DNA of 64,000 nt from Nitrospiraceae bacterium. Lineage in GTDB: Bacteria; Nitrospirota; Nitrospiria; Nitrospirales; UBA8639. The stretch is taken from positions 248,001 to 312,000 of the forward strand of contig JACKFF010000004.1 in the NCBI GenBank assembly GCA_020632595.1, read 5' to 3'. The position numbers and the translations under genes were made by a program. Below are positions 1-8,699 of this stretch, piece by piece; positions within the stretch are counted from its first letter, which is position 1; each line of letters starts with the position of its first letter. The notes beneath the pieces are model-generated. The model did no database searches. It worked only from the letters and a program-made list of their open reading frames with translations, and was not told the DNA's origin.

Positions 1-102
1 CACTGGGTGGTGAGCCAAGCCTGCCCTCACAAAGACGATCAAAGACTGACGTGGGAGCAACCTGCCGGAATATGGCGGAGAGGGAGCCTGCCCTGCAGGA
101 AT

Positions 103-282
103 TCAGTTATCAACAAATTGCCATTCATCTTTGTCTAAAAAAACCTTTTGGCCGGCATCAAGCTTGGCCTGCTGCTCTTTATCAAAAAACTGCATATACC
201 GCTCAATGCGATCTGGATCGTCAATACGCTCCTCCTTGACCATTCCAGTGGGCAATTTAAATTTCCGAATTAACACCGACAT
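103..282 (-). CDS. Small conserved-looking hypothetical protein, 59 aa
   Basis: A 59-codon frame on the minus strand starts with ATG at 282 and is preceded by GGAGG eight bases upstream, a strong ribosome binding site. The product is acidic and soluble (MSVLIRKFKLPTG at the N-terminus, KDEWQFVDN at the end) with no signal peptide or membrane segment. A second ATG at 289 is out of frame. The good ribosome site and charged, low-complexity-free composition argue for a real gene; I do not recognise a family and give no function. Confidence 0.6.
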   Translation of the reverse strand: MSVLIRKFKLPTGMVKEERIDDPDRIERYMQFFDKEQQAKLDAGQKVFLDKDEWQFVDN

Positions 283-483
283 GACTCATTCCTCCAAAAA
301 TTGTCTGTAAAAAGACCAACGAAAAATTATAGTTAAATCATAAACTTGCCGTCAATCTTTTCTGGCCAATTTCACAAACACCTCAATTAGCTATTGGCCA
401 CGTCAATACAATCTTGGATATACTCTTGTTCTGACGGAGATACCATTCATGTTCATCCTCGTATAATTTCAAAGGAGTTACTT

Positions 484-777
484 ATGCCATTGTATGAATA
501 TGTCTGTGAAGGATGCGATCATCGGTATGAGGCCATGCAAGCCCTGAGCGCAAAACCCGAAGAAACCCTTTGCCCAAAATGCAACACCACCCAAAGCCGA
601 CGAATTATGTCTTCGTTTGCGTCGAAAATTGTGGGTACACATAAACCAGGATTCGCTGAAAGCAAAGCCTATAGTATGCTGAATGAAAGAATGGATAAGT
701 TTTCCAAGCTCCCCCCAATTATGGGCCAGCGCGCGGCCCCGACCGAGGCCAATTCCCAACCCTCCGGAGGAGAATAG
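484..777 (+). CDS. FmdB-family zinc-ribbon protein
   Basis: The 97-residue product begins MPLYEYVCEGCDHRYEAMQ and carries two CxxC pairs (CEGC near 8-11 and CPKC near 32-35), the zinc-ribbon signature of the FmdB/putative regulatory protein family. Family members are small proteins whose role is poorly defined; a regulatory or RNA/DNA-binding role is only inferred. I chose the ATG at 484 because AAAGGAG lies six bases upstream and family members start at this MPxYEY motif; an upstream in-frame ATG at 394 would add 30 unrelated residues. The tail is proline- and serine-rich. A stem-loop terminator follows immediately, so this seems to be a single-gene unit. Confidence 0.85.
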   Translation: MPLYEYVCEGCDHRYEAMQALSAKPEETLCPKCNTTQSRRIMSSFASKIVGTHKPGFAESKAYSMLNERMDKFSKLPPIMGQRAAPTEANSQPSGGE

Positions 778-782
778 TGAAG

Positions 783-820
783 CTTGGGCGGCCTCTTGAA
801 TGGTGACCGCCCAAGATTTT
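783..820 (+). terminator. Rho-independent terminator after the FmdB-type gene
   Basis: A perfect 9-bp inverted repeat (CTTGGGCGG at 783-791 and CCGCCCAAG at 807-815) with a 15-base loop is followed by ATTTTCC. It begins five bases after the stop codon. The T-run is short, but stem strength and position fit an intrinsic terminator. Confidence 0.6.
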
Positions 821-962
821 CCAGCTTCCCCATTCCTCTCCCCCTTGACATTTATTTCCATAAACCGGAAAGATGTGCCCGTTTTTTATTCTTGGTGATA
901 ACTTATTCTGTAATTTCGACCACTTGCACAACGGCTGTTCTTAGCTAAGGATCCTAAGGAAT

Positions 963-1859
963 ATGGCGGCCACCCGGCTCTGTAACAATATTCTGGGCAA
1001 GGTTTCTCTTGCCGTCGGGATAGGCATACTCTGGGGATTCCTTGTTCCACTGGCCCCTGTTCATTCAAAAGAATCTCCTACCTCGGAGGCTCCGCCTACG
1101 GCTTCATCTCCGATTTCAGGGACCATTCTTATCGTTGGAAATGGACCAGAGCGTTATCTTCTGGAAATTCTGGCTGCGGAATTTGAGTCCCGCCATCCTT
1201 CTGTTTCCGTTGATATTTTTTGGCATCCCAATGCCAAGCCCATTCGAACGATCGAACTCAACGAAGCCGACATTGGCATCACGGGAGAAGAGGTTCCATC
1301 TCTCAGATCTACCCTAATTGCCAGAGACGGCGTCGCTGTCTTAACCAATTTTTCAAACCCGGTGAAAGAAATGACCACTCAGCAAGTGGCGGATGTCTTT
1401 TCCGGAAAAATCCGGTATTGGTCTCAGGTCTATGAGGAAGCCCCTCAAACCAAAATTGTGCTCATCAATCGAACCACGAATGAAAATATTCGCCAAGGTT
1501 TCGAAAAGACATTACGCATTCCAGATGGGATTCCGCGCTCCGCCTATCGAGCGGGAACCGAGGATGAAGCCATTAAAGCGGTAAGTGGGAATCTTGAGGC
1601 CATCACATTTGTATCCATGACTCCGGCTCTCCGGGCGAAAGAAGATGGAGTCGCGATCAATCTTCTGTTTATTAATCGCGTGGAGCCTGAAGTACAAACG
1701 GTTCTGGATAATCGCTATCCACTCCAACGACCCGTGATGCTCATTTCGAATACCCATCCTTCACCACAGGCCCTGGCCTTTGAACAATTTGCCCTTTCAC
1801 GGGAAGGCCAAAACCTGATGCGAAAAGGTAAATTTTATCCACTTATTACCGGTCAATAA
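963..1859 (+). CDS. PstS-like periplasmic substrate-binding protein
   Basis: This 298-residue protein has an N-terminal hydrophobic export segment (about residues 13-32) and then a type 2 periplasmic-binding-protein fold of the PstS-like class: the first strand ILIVGNGPERYLLEILAAEF, a central VADVFSGKIRYWSQV segment and a late FVSMTPALRAKEDGV region are typical of phosphate-binding PstS relatives. AAGGA sits just before the ATG. No PstC, PstA, PstB or PhoU gene is next to it, so it is a solitary binding protein; such stand-alone forms may bind phosphate or another oxyanion, or act in adhesion or signalling. Substrate cannot be read from the sequence. Confidence 0.75.
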   Translation: MAATRLCNNILGKVSLAVGIGILWGFLVPLAPVHSKESPTSEAPPTASSPISGTILIVGNGPERYLLEILAAEFESRHPSVSVDIFWHPNAKPIRTIELNEADIGITGEEVPSLRSTLIARDGVAVLTNFSNPVKEMTTQQVADVFSGKIRYWSQVYEEAPQTKIVLINRTTNENIRQGFEKTLRIPDGIPRSAYRAGTEDEAIKAVSGNLEAITFVSMTPALRAKEDGVAINLLFINRVEPEVQTVLDNRYPLQRPVMLISNTHPSPQALAFEQFALSREGQNLMRKGKFYPLITGQ

Positions 1860-1919
1860 TTGACGGGAAACCCTGATTCGGTCGTCCATCTTCTGATACC
1901 ATCTCAGCCTCATGAAACA

Positions 1920-1952
1920 GACCGGAGCTTTATCTGCCCCGGTCATTTATTT
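1920..1952 (+). terminator. Probable terminator upstream of pycA
   Basis: GACCGG (1920-1925) and CCGGTC (1939-1944) form a 6-bp stem, extendable through mismatches, followed by ATTTATTT. It lies between the PstS-like gene and pycA and probably separates the two units. Confidence 0.45.
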
Positions 1953-1982
1953 CAAATTATGACGACACGACACTAGATTCCA

Positions 1983-3401
1983 ATGTTAAAAAAAGTTTTA
2001 GTTGCCAATCGAGGAGAAATTGCGATGCGGGTCATCCGGGCATGTCGTGAATTCGGCATTGCCACGGCGGCGATTTATTCAGAAAGTGACGCCACGGCTA
2101 TTTACGTTAAAAAAGCCAATGAAGCGTACTTAGTCGGTCCAGGCCCGGTACAAGGCTACCTTGATGCTCGACAAATTGTAGGATTGGCGAAACGTATTCG
2201 AGCCGATGCTATTCATCCAGGATATGGATTTTTAGCGGAAAATGCCGATTTTGCCCGGCTCTGCGAAGAAGCCGGCATTCTCTTTATTGGCCCATCTCCC
2301 CATTCGCTTGAACTACTGGGCGATAAGGTCCAGGCTCGTGCACTGGCTATTAAAATTGGCGTCCCTGTTGTTCCAGGGACAGATGGCAGTGTGAGTACCC
2401 TCGAAGAGGCCCTGACGTTCTCCCATAAAGCGGGATACCCGGTTATGGTCAAAGCCAGCGCCGGGGGTGGAGGGCGAGGCCTCCGCGTCGTGCGCTCGGA
2501 CGATGAATTACAAGATGCGATGGAAGCGGGAGCCCGTGAAGCTCTGGCAGCCTTTGGAAACGGAGAATTATTTCTTGAAAAATATGTGGAACGACCCCAT
2601 CATATTGAATTTCAATTACTGGCAGACAAAAACGGCTATGTGATTCATCTGGGGGAACGGGATTGTTCCATTCAGCGGCGACATCAAAAATTGATAGAAA
2701 TCGCCCCCTCACTTGTGTTAACCCCTCGACTACGGGCAGAAATGGGAGAAGCGGCCATCGCTATGGCCCGCGCCGCCCAGTTCTATAATGCCGGGACCGT
2801 GGAATTTCTGTTAGATCCCGATGGACGGTACTATTTCATGGAAATGAACCCTCGCATTCAAGTGGAACACACCGTCACAGAACAGATCACCACCGTTGAT
2901 ATTGTGCAATCCCAATTATGGATTGCCGCAGGGCGTCCTCTGGTCTTCGGACAGCATGAGGTCAATCTCCAGGGCTATGCCATTCAATGTCGGGTGAATG
3001 CGGAAGATCCCCAAAACGGATTTCGTCCCTCTTCGGGAAAAATCACGGCCTATTTATCCCCCGGCGGCGTTGGCGTTCGCATTGACGGAGCGGTATACAA
3101 AGATTATACCGTCCCGCCCTATTATGATGCTCTGTTAGCCAAGTTGACCGTTCATGGCCGAACATGGGACGAAACGGTTCGTCGAACTCATCGGTCACTG
3201 GAAGAATTTGTCCTGCGGGGTGTCAAAACCACTATTCCATTTATGACAAAGCTCATGGAAGAACCGGATTTTCGAGCCGGGCGATTTGACACCTCCTATC
3301 TTGAACGCCATCCAGAACTCTTCCAATATGAAGAAGCGGAAGAACCAGAGGATCTGGTTATTGCCTTGTCCGCAGCCATCGCCGCATTTGAAGGATTATA
3401 A
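1983..3401 (+). CDS. pycA: Pyruvate carboxylase subunit A (biotin carboxylase)
   Basis: The 472-residue product is an ATP-grasp biotin carboxylase: N-terminal domain MLKKVLVANRGEIAMRVIRA, glycine-rich ATP loop GGGGRG at 161-166, the EMNPRIQVEH motif at 287-296 and a C-terminal domain ending near 445. It carboxylates protein-bound biotin with ATP and bicarbonate. Alone it could equally be AccC of acetyl-CoA carboxylase, but it sits 51 bases before a carboxyltransferase/biotin-carrier gene, which makes it the A subunit of a two-subunit pyruvate carboxylase supplying oxaloacetate. Such split enzymes are known from Aquificales, archaea and other autotrophs. Confidence 0.92.
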   Translation: MLKKVLVANRGEIAMRVIRACREFGIATAAIYSESDATAIYVKKANEAYLVGPGPVQGYLDARQIVGLAKRIRADAIHPGYGFLAENADFARLCEEAGILFIGPSPHSLELLGDKVQARALAIKIGVPVVPGTDGSVSTLEEALTFSHKAGYPVMVKASAGGGGRGLRVVRSDDELQDAMEAGAREALAAFGNGELFLEKYVERPHHIEFQLLADKNGYVIHLGERDCSIQRRHQKLIEIAPSLVLTPRLRAEMGEAAIAMARAAQFYNAGTVEFLLDPDGRYYFMEMNPRIQVEHTVTEQITTVDIVQSQLWIAAGRPLVFGQHEVNLQGYAIQCRVNAEDPQNGFRPSSGKITAYLSPGGVGVRIDGAVYKDYTVPPYYDALLAKLTVHGRTWDETVRRTHRSLEEFVLRGVKTTIPFMTKLMEEPDFRAGRFDTSYLERHPELFQYEEAEEPEDLVIALSAAIAAFEGL

Positions 3402-3452
3402 CAACCATCATGATAACGTTGTGATCCCGTTGAACATGTGAAAGGTCTCCTT

Positions 3453-5393
3453 ATGTCACGAAAAACCGCACGCTCTGATAAAAGCAGGAAACCCAGTCGT
3501 CCCGTCCCCACCCGGACAAAATTGGATGCTGCTCCCGCTCTGGATATTGAAGCATCTCCAAAGCGCCAGGTCTTTTTAACCGATGTGGCTCTACGAGATG
3601 GACACCAATCTCTTTTGGCGACCCGCATGCGCACGGAAGATCTCTTATCCGTGGCATCCGAATTAGACGAAGTCGGATTTTGGTCATTAGAAGTATGGGG
3701 AGGTGCCACTTTTGATTCTTGCCTCCGTTTTCTTAAGGAAGACCCCTGGGAGCGCCTACGGGCCTTCCGGGAGGCCATGCCGAAAACCCGTCTTCAAATG
3801 CTCTTGCGCGGGCAAAACCTTGTGGGATATCGACACTATGCTGACGACGTCCTTGAAAAATTCATCGAATTGTCGGCTCAAAACGGCATTGATGTCTTTA
3901 GGATTTTCGATGCGCTGAATGACATCAGAAATATCAGGCCGGCTATGGAGGTGGTGAAAGCGTGCGGCAAGCATATCGAAGCGACCATTTGTTATACGGT
4001 CAGTCCGGTTCACAGTCTGAATCATTTTGTGGAACAAGCCAAGCAACTCGAAGATCTCGGGGCAGACACTATTTGCATCAAAGATATGGCCGGACTGCTT
4101 CCTCCCTTTGAAGCCTACGAATTGATTTCACGATTAAAGGCCACGGTTCGAGTCCCGATTCACCTGCACACACATTACACCTCCGGCATGGCTTCTATGT
4201 CTGCTCTGATGGCGATTATGGGCGGATTGGATATTTTGGATACCGCTTTATCTCCCCTTTCCGGCGGCACCTCCCACCCGCCGACCGAATCGTTCATTGC
4301 CGCCCTGCGCAACACGCCATATGACACGAAATTGAATCTTGAGCAAATTGCTCCGGCGGCGGATAAATTGCGCAAAGCCCGAAAACGCTATCGCCAATTT
4401 GAAAGCGATTTTACCGGTGTCGACACTGACATTCTTCTCTCGCAAGTGCCTGGTGGAATGCTCTCGAATTTAGCAGCCCAATTGGCCGAGCAAAATGCGT
4501 TGGGGAAAATCAAAGAAGTGCTGGAAGAAATCCCGCGCGTGCGAAAGGACATGGGGTATCCCCCTCTTGTCACCCCCACCAGCCAAATTGTCGGAACCCA
4601 AGCCACGCTAAATATTTTAACCGGCGAACGCTATAAAGTGATTACCAATGAAACCAAAAACTATTTTCAGGGGCTCTATGGGAAACCACCTGGCACCCTC
4701 AACTCCAAGATCCGGCAAAAAGCCCTGGAAGGCGACGTCCCCGTGGCCGGTCGTCCCGCTGACAATCTTGACCCTGAACTGGACGATGCAAAACAGGAAC
4801 TCGTCGGGCGGGAGATGGCTGAAGAAGACATTGTCTCTTATGCACTCCTCCCATCAGTGGCGTTGCAATTTTTTGATGAACGCGAGCGTGGGGAGCTAAA
4901 ACCCGAACCCCTGCATGATTCCTCGGAGAGTGGACCGGCTGTGGCTCACGATCTTCATTTAGCCCCGGTAGAATTTAACGTGACGGTTCACGGGGAAGCC
5001 TATCATATTCGCGTGTCGGGATCCGGACAGACGGTTGACGGCGTGAAACCCTATTATATTAAGGTGAATGATAAGCTTGAAGAGGTGTATCTCGAACCGA
5101 TTCAAGAAGTCTTAGCCGGCTCGCCTGACCCTCCGCCATCCCACACATCAAAGGCGGAAAAACGTCCCAAGCCGTCACAACCTGGGGACGTGACAACACC
5201 CATGCCTGGCAGGGTGGTCAAAGTCCTTGTAACCGAGGGCTCGAGCGTCAACGTAGGTGATTCCCTGTTGGTGGTCGAAGCCATGAAAATGGAGAATCGC
5301 GTCCAATCGCCTATTGCCGGGTCCGTCATCACCATCTACGTGAAAGAAGGAGATGAAGTGAGTCCTGATGAAACTCTGATTCATCTGGAATAA
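3453..5393 (+). CDS. pycB: Pyruvate carboxylase subunit B (carboxyltransferase plus biotin carrier)
   Basis: The 646-residue protein combines an HMGL-like carboxyltransferase domain (TDVALRDGHQSLLATRMR near residue 45; metal-binding HLHTH near 236), a PYC/OADA conserved domain, and a C-terminal biotinyl domain with EAMKMEN (biotin lysine at about 612). With PycA it converts pyruvate plus bicarbonate to oxaloacetate. Oxaloacetate decarboxylase alpha subunits look alike, but the adjacent biotin carboxylase and absence of membrane beta/gamma subunits favour the carboxylase. I chose ATG 3453 with AAAGG upstream over an in-frame GTG at 3438. A linker rich in proline and serine (about 555-575) separates carrier and catalytic parts. 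Confidence 0.92.
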   Translation: MSRKTARSDKSRKPSRPVPTRTKLDAAPALDIEASPKRQVFLTDVALRDGHQSLLATRMRTEDLLSVASELDEVGFWSLEVWGGATFDSCLRFLKEDPWERLRAFREAMPKTRLQMLLRGQNLVGYRHYADDVLEKFIELSAQNGIDVFRIFDALNDIRNIRPAMEVVKACGKHIEATICYTVSPVHSLNHFVEQAKQLEDLGADTICIKDMAGLLPPFEAYELISRLKATVRVPIHLHTHYTSGMASMSALMAIMGGLDILDTALSPLSGGTSHPPTESFIAALRNTPYDTKLNLEQIAPAADKLRKARKRYRQFESDFTGVDTDILLSQVPGGMLSNLAAQLAEQNALGKIKEVLEEIPRVRKDMGYPPLVTPTSQIVGTQATLNILTGERYKVITNETKNYFQGLYGKPPGTLNSKIRQKALEGDVPVAGRPADNLDPELDDAKQELVGREMAEEDIVSYALLPSVALQFFDERERGELKPEPLHDSSESGPAVAHDLHLAPVEFNVTVHGEAYHIRVSGSGQTVDGVKPYYIKVNDKLEEVYLEPIQEVLAGSPDPPPSHTSKAEKRPKPSQPGDVTTPMPGRVVKVLVTEGSSVNVGDSLLVVEAMKMENRVQSPIAGSVITIYVKEGDEVSPDETLIHLE

Positions 5394-5395
5394 TA

Positions 5396-6349
5396 ATGCA
5401 GGGCTGTTCTCACTGTCGATCATTCCTCCTTTTCATGGTCTCGCTAGGATGCTTGACGATCTTGGGTTGTTCCTCTCTCAGGGTGCTGCCTACCGGTATC
5501 GAACTGATCCAACGTGTGCCCTATCAGATCACCAGAGTCAACAACCATCGCATTGCCTATCTTGACGTCGGGCAAGGTCCACCGCTTATCCTGATCCATG
5601 GATTTGGCGGGTCGATGTGGCAATGGGAACATCAATATTCTGTTCTGGCCCACACGCATCGGGTCATCATCCTGGATTTACTCGGCTCTGGGCTCTCTGA
5701 TAAACCGGAAGAGGCATACACACCCAAATACCTTTTGGAGTTTTTTCGGGAATTCATGGATACCCTCGACATTCCACGAGCCACCTTAGTGGGGAATTCC
5801 ATGGGAGCCGGTTTGGCGATGGCCATGGCCCTTGACTATCCGGAACGTGTGGAACGACTTGTGCTCATTTCGGGATTTCCCGCTCAGGTTGAAAACAGTA
5901 TCGCTTCCCCGCATTACCAAAGCTTTCTCTACCACCGCCCTCCCCTCTGGCTCGCAAAATTAGGAAATTGGATGGCAGGGAAAAGGACCACGGAACACAT
6001 TCTCAAAGAAATCATTTATAATTCGGCCCTCATCTCCCCTATTATCATTGACCGTTCATTTCATAATCGCCAACGGGGCGACTTTCTTGGCCCCCTCTAT
6101 TCTTTAATGGACAACATCAAGACATGGGAGGGACAATATGGAAGCAGGCTACAAAAGATTTCTCATCAGGTCCTCCTCTTGTGGGGGGAGCATGATCGGG
6201 TGTTTCCGCTTAAAGTCGGGGAACGGGTAAAGGACCAATTATCTCATGTCGAATGGCATGTCATCCCAGAGGCCGGGCACCTTGCACAATGGGAAGCACC
6301 CACTATCGTGAATCAATACATTCTCTCATTTTTAGAGCGAAAATCCTGA
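5396..6349 (+). CDS. Alpha/beta hydrolase, predicted lipoprotein
   Basis: The gene starts two bases after the pycB stop, so it is probably co-transcribed. The 317-residue product has an N-terminal hydrophobic segment ending in a lipobox (TILGC, Cys25), then an alpha/beta-hydrolase fold: oxyanion HGFGG at 68-72, nucleophile elbow GNSMGAG (Ser135), acid in WGEHD (about Asp267) and catalytic His in PEAGH (about His295). All three catalytic residues are present. The lipid anchor places it in the periplasm or outer membrane, so the genomic link to cytoplasmic pyruvate carboxylase is probably not functional. Substrate is unknown; esterase or haloalkane-dehalogenase-like activity is only possible. 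Confidence 0.85.
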   Translation: MQGCSHCRSFLLFMVSLGCLTILGCSSLRVLPTGIELIQRVPYQITRVNNHRIAYLDVGQGPPLILIHGFGGSMWQWEHQYSVLAHTHRVIILDLLGSGLSDKPEEAYTPKYLLEFFREFMDTLDIPRATLVGNSMGAGLAMAMALDYPERVERLVLISGFPAQVENSIASPHYQSFLYHRPPLWLAKLGNWMAGKRTTEHILKEIIYNSALISPIIIDRSFHNRQRGDFLGPLYSLMDNIKTWEGQYGSRLQKISHQVLLLWGEHDRVFPLKVGERVKDQLSHVEWHVIPEAGHLAQWEAPTIVNQYILSFLERKS

Positions 6350-6461
6350 AGAAACCATTCTCCAGGGGACGACTCAGTCTACACTTAAAAGAAAATGATA
6401 TTTTTTACACAACACAGCACCTCAAGCTCAACTCATTGATCGGGATAGAAGGAGCATCATT

Positions 6462-7115
6462 ATGTCAAAAATTTCAATTATTTCGTTACTTCTCATCTTA
6501 ACGGCTTCTGCATTGCCGGGTTGTTCGACCTTTAATGGGCAATCAGAACAGACGTTTTCCTATAAAAACATTCCAGTTGACAAGGAAACCGCCAGAACAG
6601 GAGAGGGTTCGACCATTCTATTTCGGGGCACCCCTTTGCCGCTGAGTGGTATTGAAGTGAAAGCCGGAGAGACTCTTCGTGCGGTCCCCTTGGCAAAGGG
6701 TGATTTATCACTCGTAGACATTCAAGAATCCCAAGGGAAAGTCCGCATCATCAACATTGTGCCTTCCCTGGACACGAAAGTGTGCGAACAACAGACGCAT
6801 TACCTGAGTGAGAAAAACCAGGGTCTGGATCAACAGGTGCAACTGATTACCATTAGTGTCGATACCCCTTTTGCTCAAGAACGGTTTGCGAAAGAAGCGG
6901 GCATTACCAATGTTGAATTTCTGTCCGATTTTCGAGGTGGAGAGTTTGGTTCTTCCCATGGACTCCTGTTGGAGGGACCCCATGTTCTGGCTCGAGCCGT
7001 CATGGTTGTCGATGCGAATAATGTGATCCGCTATCTCCAGGTCACTCCGGATCTCGGCCATATGCCGGATATGGATAGAGCATTTCAAGTGGCTCGCTCC
7101 GTTCTACAAAATTAG
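6462..7115 (+). CDS. tpx: Thiol peroxidase (Tpx-like), lipoprotein form
   Basis: The 217-residue product has a signal peptide with lipobox (ALPGC, Cys21), then a Tpx-type peroxiredoxin: PSLDTKVCEQQT with the peroxidatic cysteine at 108, and DTPFAQERFAKEAGITNVEF where Tpx enzymes normally carry the resolving cysteine. Here that position is alanine and no other cysteine remains, so it would work as a 1-Cys enzyme reduced by an outside thiol. Classical Tpx is cytoplasmic or soluble periplasmic; the lipid anchor is unusual. AAGGAG precedes the ATG. It removes H2O2 and alkyl hydroperoxides in family members. The stop overlaps the next open frame. Confidence 0.88.
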   Translation: MSKISIISLLLILTASALPGCSTFNGQSEQTFSYKNIPVDKETARTGEGSTILFRGTPLPLSGIEVKAGETLRAVPLAKGDLSLVDIQESQGKVRIINIVPSLDTKVCEQQTHYLSEKNQGLDQQVQLITISVDTPFAQERFAKEAGITNVEFLSDFRGGEFGSSHGLLLEGPHVLARAVMVVDANNVIRYLQVTPDLGHMPDMDRAFQVARSVLQN

Positions 7116-7153
7116 TGACACCATACACGTCAAAAAAAACACCAGGGACCCTC

Positions 7154-7822
7154 ATGACGTTCTCAGAACAATTACGAAATCGTGCAGCGCCTATTTGGGC
7201 AGCCCAGTTAAAACATCCCTTCGTCGTGGCATTGGGCAAAGGCACATTACCGGCAAAAAAGTTTCAATATTACATCCTGCAAGATGCAAGGTATTTGGAA
7301 GAATTGGCCAGGGTCTTTGCTCTAGGGTCGGCCAAAGCGACGGATGGAGATACCGCTCTGCGCTTTGCCAAGCTTGTTGAAGACACGATTACCGTGGAAC
7401 GAGGGCTTCATGAATCGTATGGAAAACAATGGGCTCTTTCCCCCAAGGACATGCGATCCACCCCCCTGTCTCCAACGAATTATGCGTATTGTCGGCATAT
7501 GAGAAGCGTGGCTCAAACCGGGACACTCGGGGAAATTACGGTGGTAGCCCTGCCCTGTGCATGGGTCTATTGTGAAGTCGGGCACCACCTTTTGAAAAAG
7601 GCAAATCCCAAACCCTCACATCCGTATTATGAATGGTTGCAACTTTATGGGTCACCCGAATTTGCGGAAGTCACCCGATGGTTACGGGAAGTTGTCGACC
7701 GCTGCGCGAAGACCGCTGGCAGGGCAGAAAAAATCAGGATGGAGGAAGCCTTTCTCATCAGTTCGCAATACGAATGGATGTTTTGGGATATGGCCTGGCG
7801 GGAAGAAAAATGGCCCATATAG
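7154..7822 (+). CDS. tenA: TenA/PqqC-family protein (thiaminase II-like)
   Basis: The 222-residue product matches the TenA fold: a helical protein with QYYILQDARYLEELARVF near the N-terminus, the A-LPC-W-Y-E-G motif (VALPCAWVYCEVG) that holds the catalytic cysteine, and a C-terminal YEWMFWDMAW segment with the active-site glutamate. TenA hydrolyses aminopyrimidines to salvage thiamine breakdown products; some relatives are PqqC-like or of unknown use. ATG 7154 with AGGGA upstream is preferred to the GTG at 7115 that overlaps the tpx stop, because family members start near this TFSEQLR segment. No other thiamine genes are adjacent; thiI lies 17 kb away. Confidence 0.85.
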   Translation: MTFSEQLRNRAAPIWAAQLKHPFVVALGKGTLPAKKFQYYILQDARYLEELARVFALGSAKATDGDTALRFAKLVEDTITVERGLHESYGKQWALSPKDMRSTPLSPTNYAYCRHMRSVAQTGTLGEITVVALPCAWVYCEVGHHLLKKANPKPSHPYYEWLQLYGSPEFAEVTRWLREVVDRCAKTAGRAEKIRMEEAFLISSQYEWMFWDMAWREEKWPI

Positions 7823-7929
7823 GCGATAGGGTATGCTTATCTTTTAATAGCATGACGTGGGCCGAATTCACCCATTTCAAAACTCTGGGTTTTCTTTCAC
7901 CCAACATCCGTCTTCGAGATCGCAAACAT

Positions 7930-8640
7930 ATGAAAAGAAGCCAAAACTCCTTATGGTATTTTCTGGCATTATTCAATTTATGTGCAGGGCTCCAGTTTCC
8001 GGAAGAGGTTAGCGGACAACCGCCCATGGCCAAAGGAATCCAACCTCTTATCCAACTGGAAAGCCAGTCTTTGCACCAACTAATCCCCAGGAATATCCGG
8101 CCACTCCTGCTTCCAAAAGAACAGGAAGAATTTCTTCAGGAACTTGAAGGCCACCCACCGGATTGGCACACCTTACAGAGCCTGGATCATACGGAGCAAA
8201 GCGAGCGCCTGTTCCAATTGAATCGCGCACGAGACGAGGCCCGCATTATCCACAGGAACATCTTACAGCAACCCATTGCCTTTCTGTGGTCAGGCTTTCT
8301 TCGAAGATATATGCCGGAATATCAGGGATTTCTGGTGGCCCTTGGCCCAGAACTCACATCCACATCATGGGGTATTGTTCGCTTTAAGCCCATGCGATTG
8401 CCCGACTATCTGGTGGCCATTCCCTCTCTTGAATCGGCCAAACACATGCGCCTGCAGCAACAAAAGGGTGAACAAATTGCCATCGGCGTCCTTTTTTTTG
8501 GCACTCTCGTTGCCGATGAATCACTCATCTATAGTTTTTCTCACGATCAGAAAGGGGACGGGATGATTTTGCCCGTCGTGGAAATCGAAGCCGTACGGTA
8601 TTTCATCCCCCCCCCAAACCGGTTATCATCGAATAATTAA
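7930..8640 (+). CDS. Hypothetical exported protein
   Basis: A 236-residue product with an N-terminal signal-like segment (MKRSQNSLWYFLALFNLCAG) and no membrane span afterwards. The body has a helical, glutamine/glutamate-rich first half and a beta-rich second half. I do not recognise the family. The open frame extends upstream to 7633, but that part overlaps tenA in another frame, so I chose ATG 7930, which gives a signal peptide; ATG 7852 is an alternative. No clear ribosome site is seen, which lowers confidence in the start rather than in the gene. Confidence 0.6.
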   Translation: MKRSQNSLWYFLALFNLCAGLQFPEEVSGQPPMAKGIQPLIQLESQSLHQLIPRNIRPLLLPKEQEEFLQELEGHPPDWHTLQSLDHTEQSERLFQLNRARDEARIIHRNILQQPIAFLWSGFLRRYMPEYQGFLVALGPELTSTSWGIVRFKPMRLPDYLVAIPSLESAKHMRLQQQKGEQIAIGVLFFGTLVADESLIYSFSHDQKGDGMILPVVEIEAVRYFIPPPNRLSSNN

Positions 8641-8699
8641 GCTACCCTTAAAAAAGGACGTGTCAGATTTCTCCGACCCAAACCATATCCAAACCATTC

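Noticed and set aside
1..102. Partial gene at the left edge
   Set aside because: Frame 1 is open on the plus strand, but its translation (ending near 141) resembles no protein and overlaps the small minus-strand gene.
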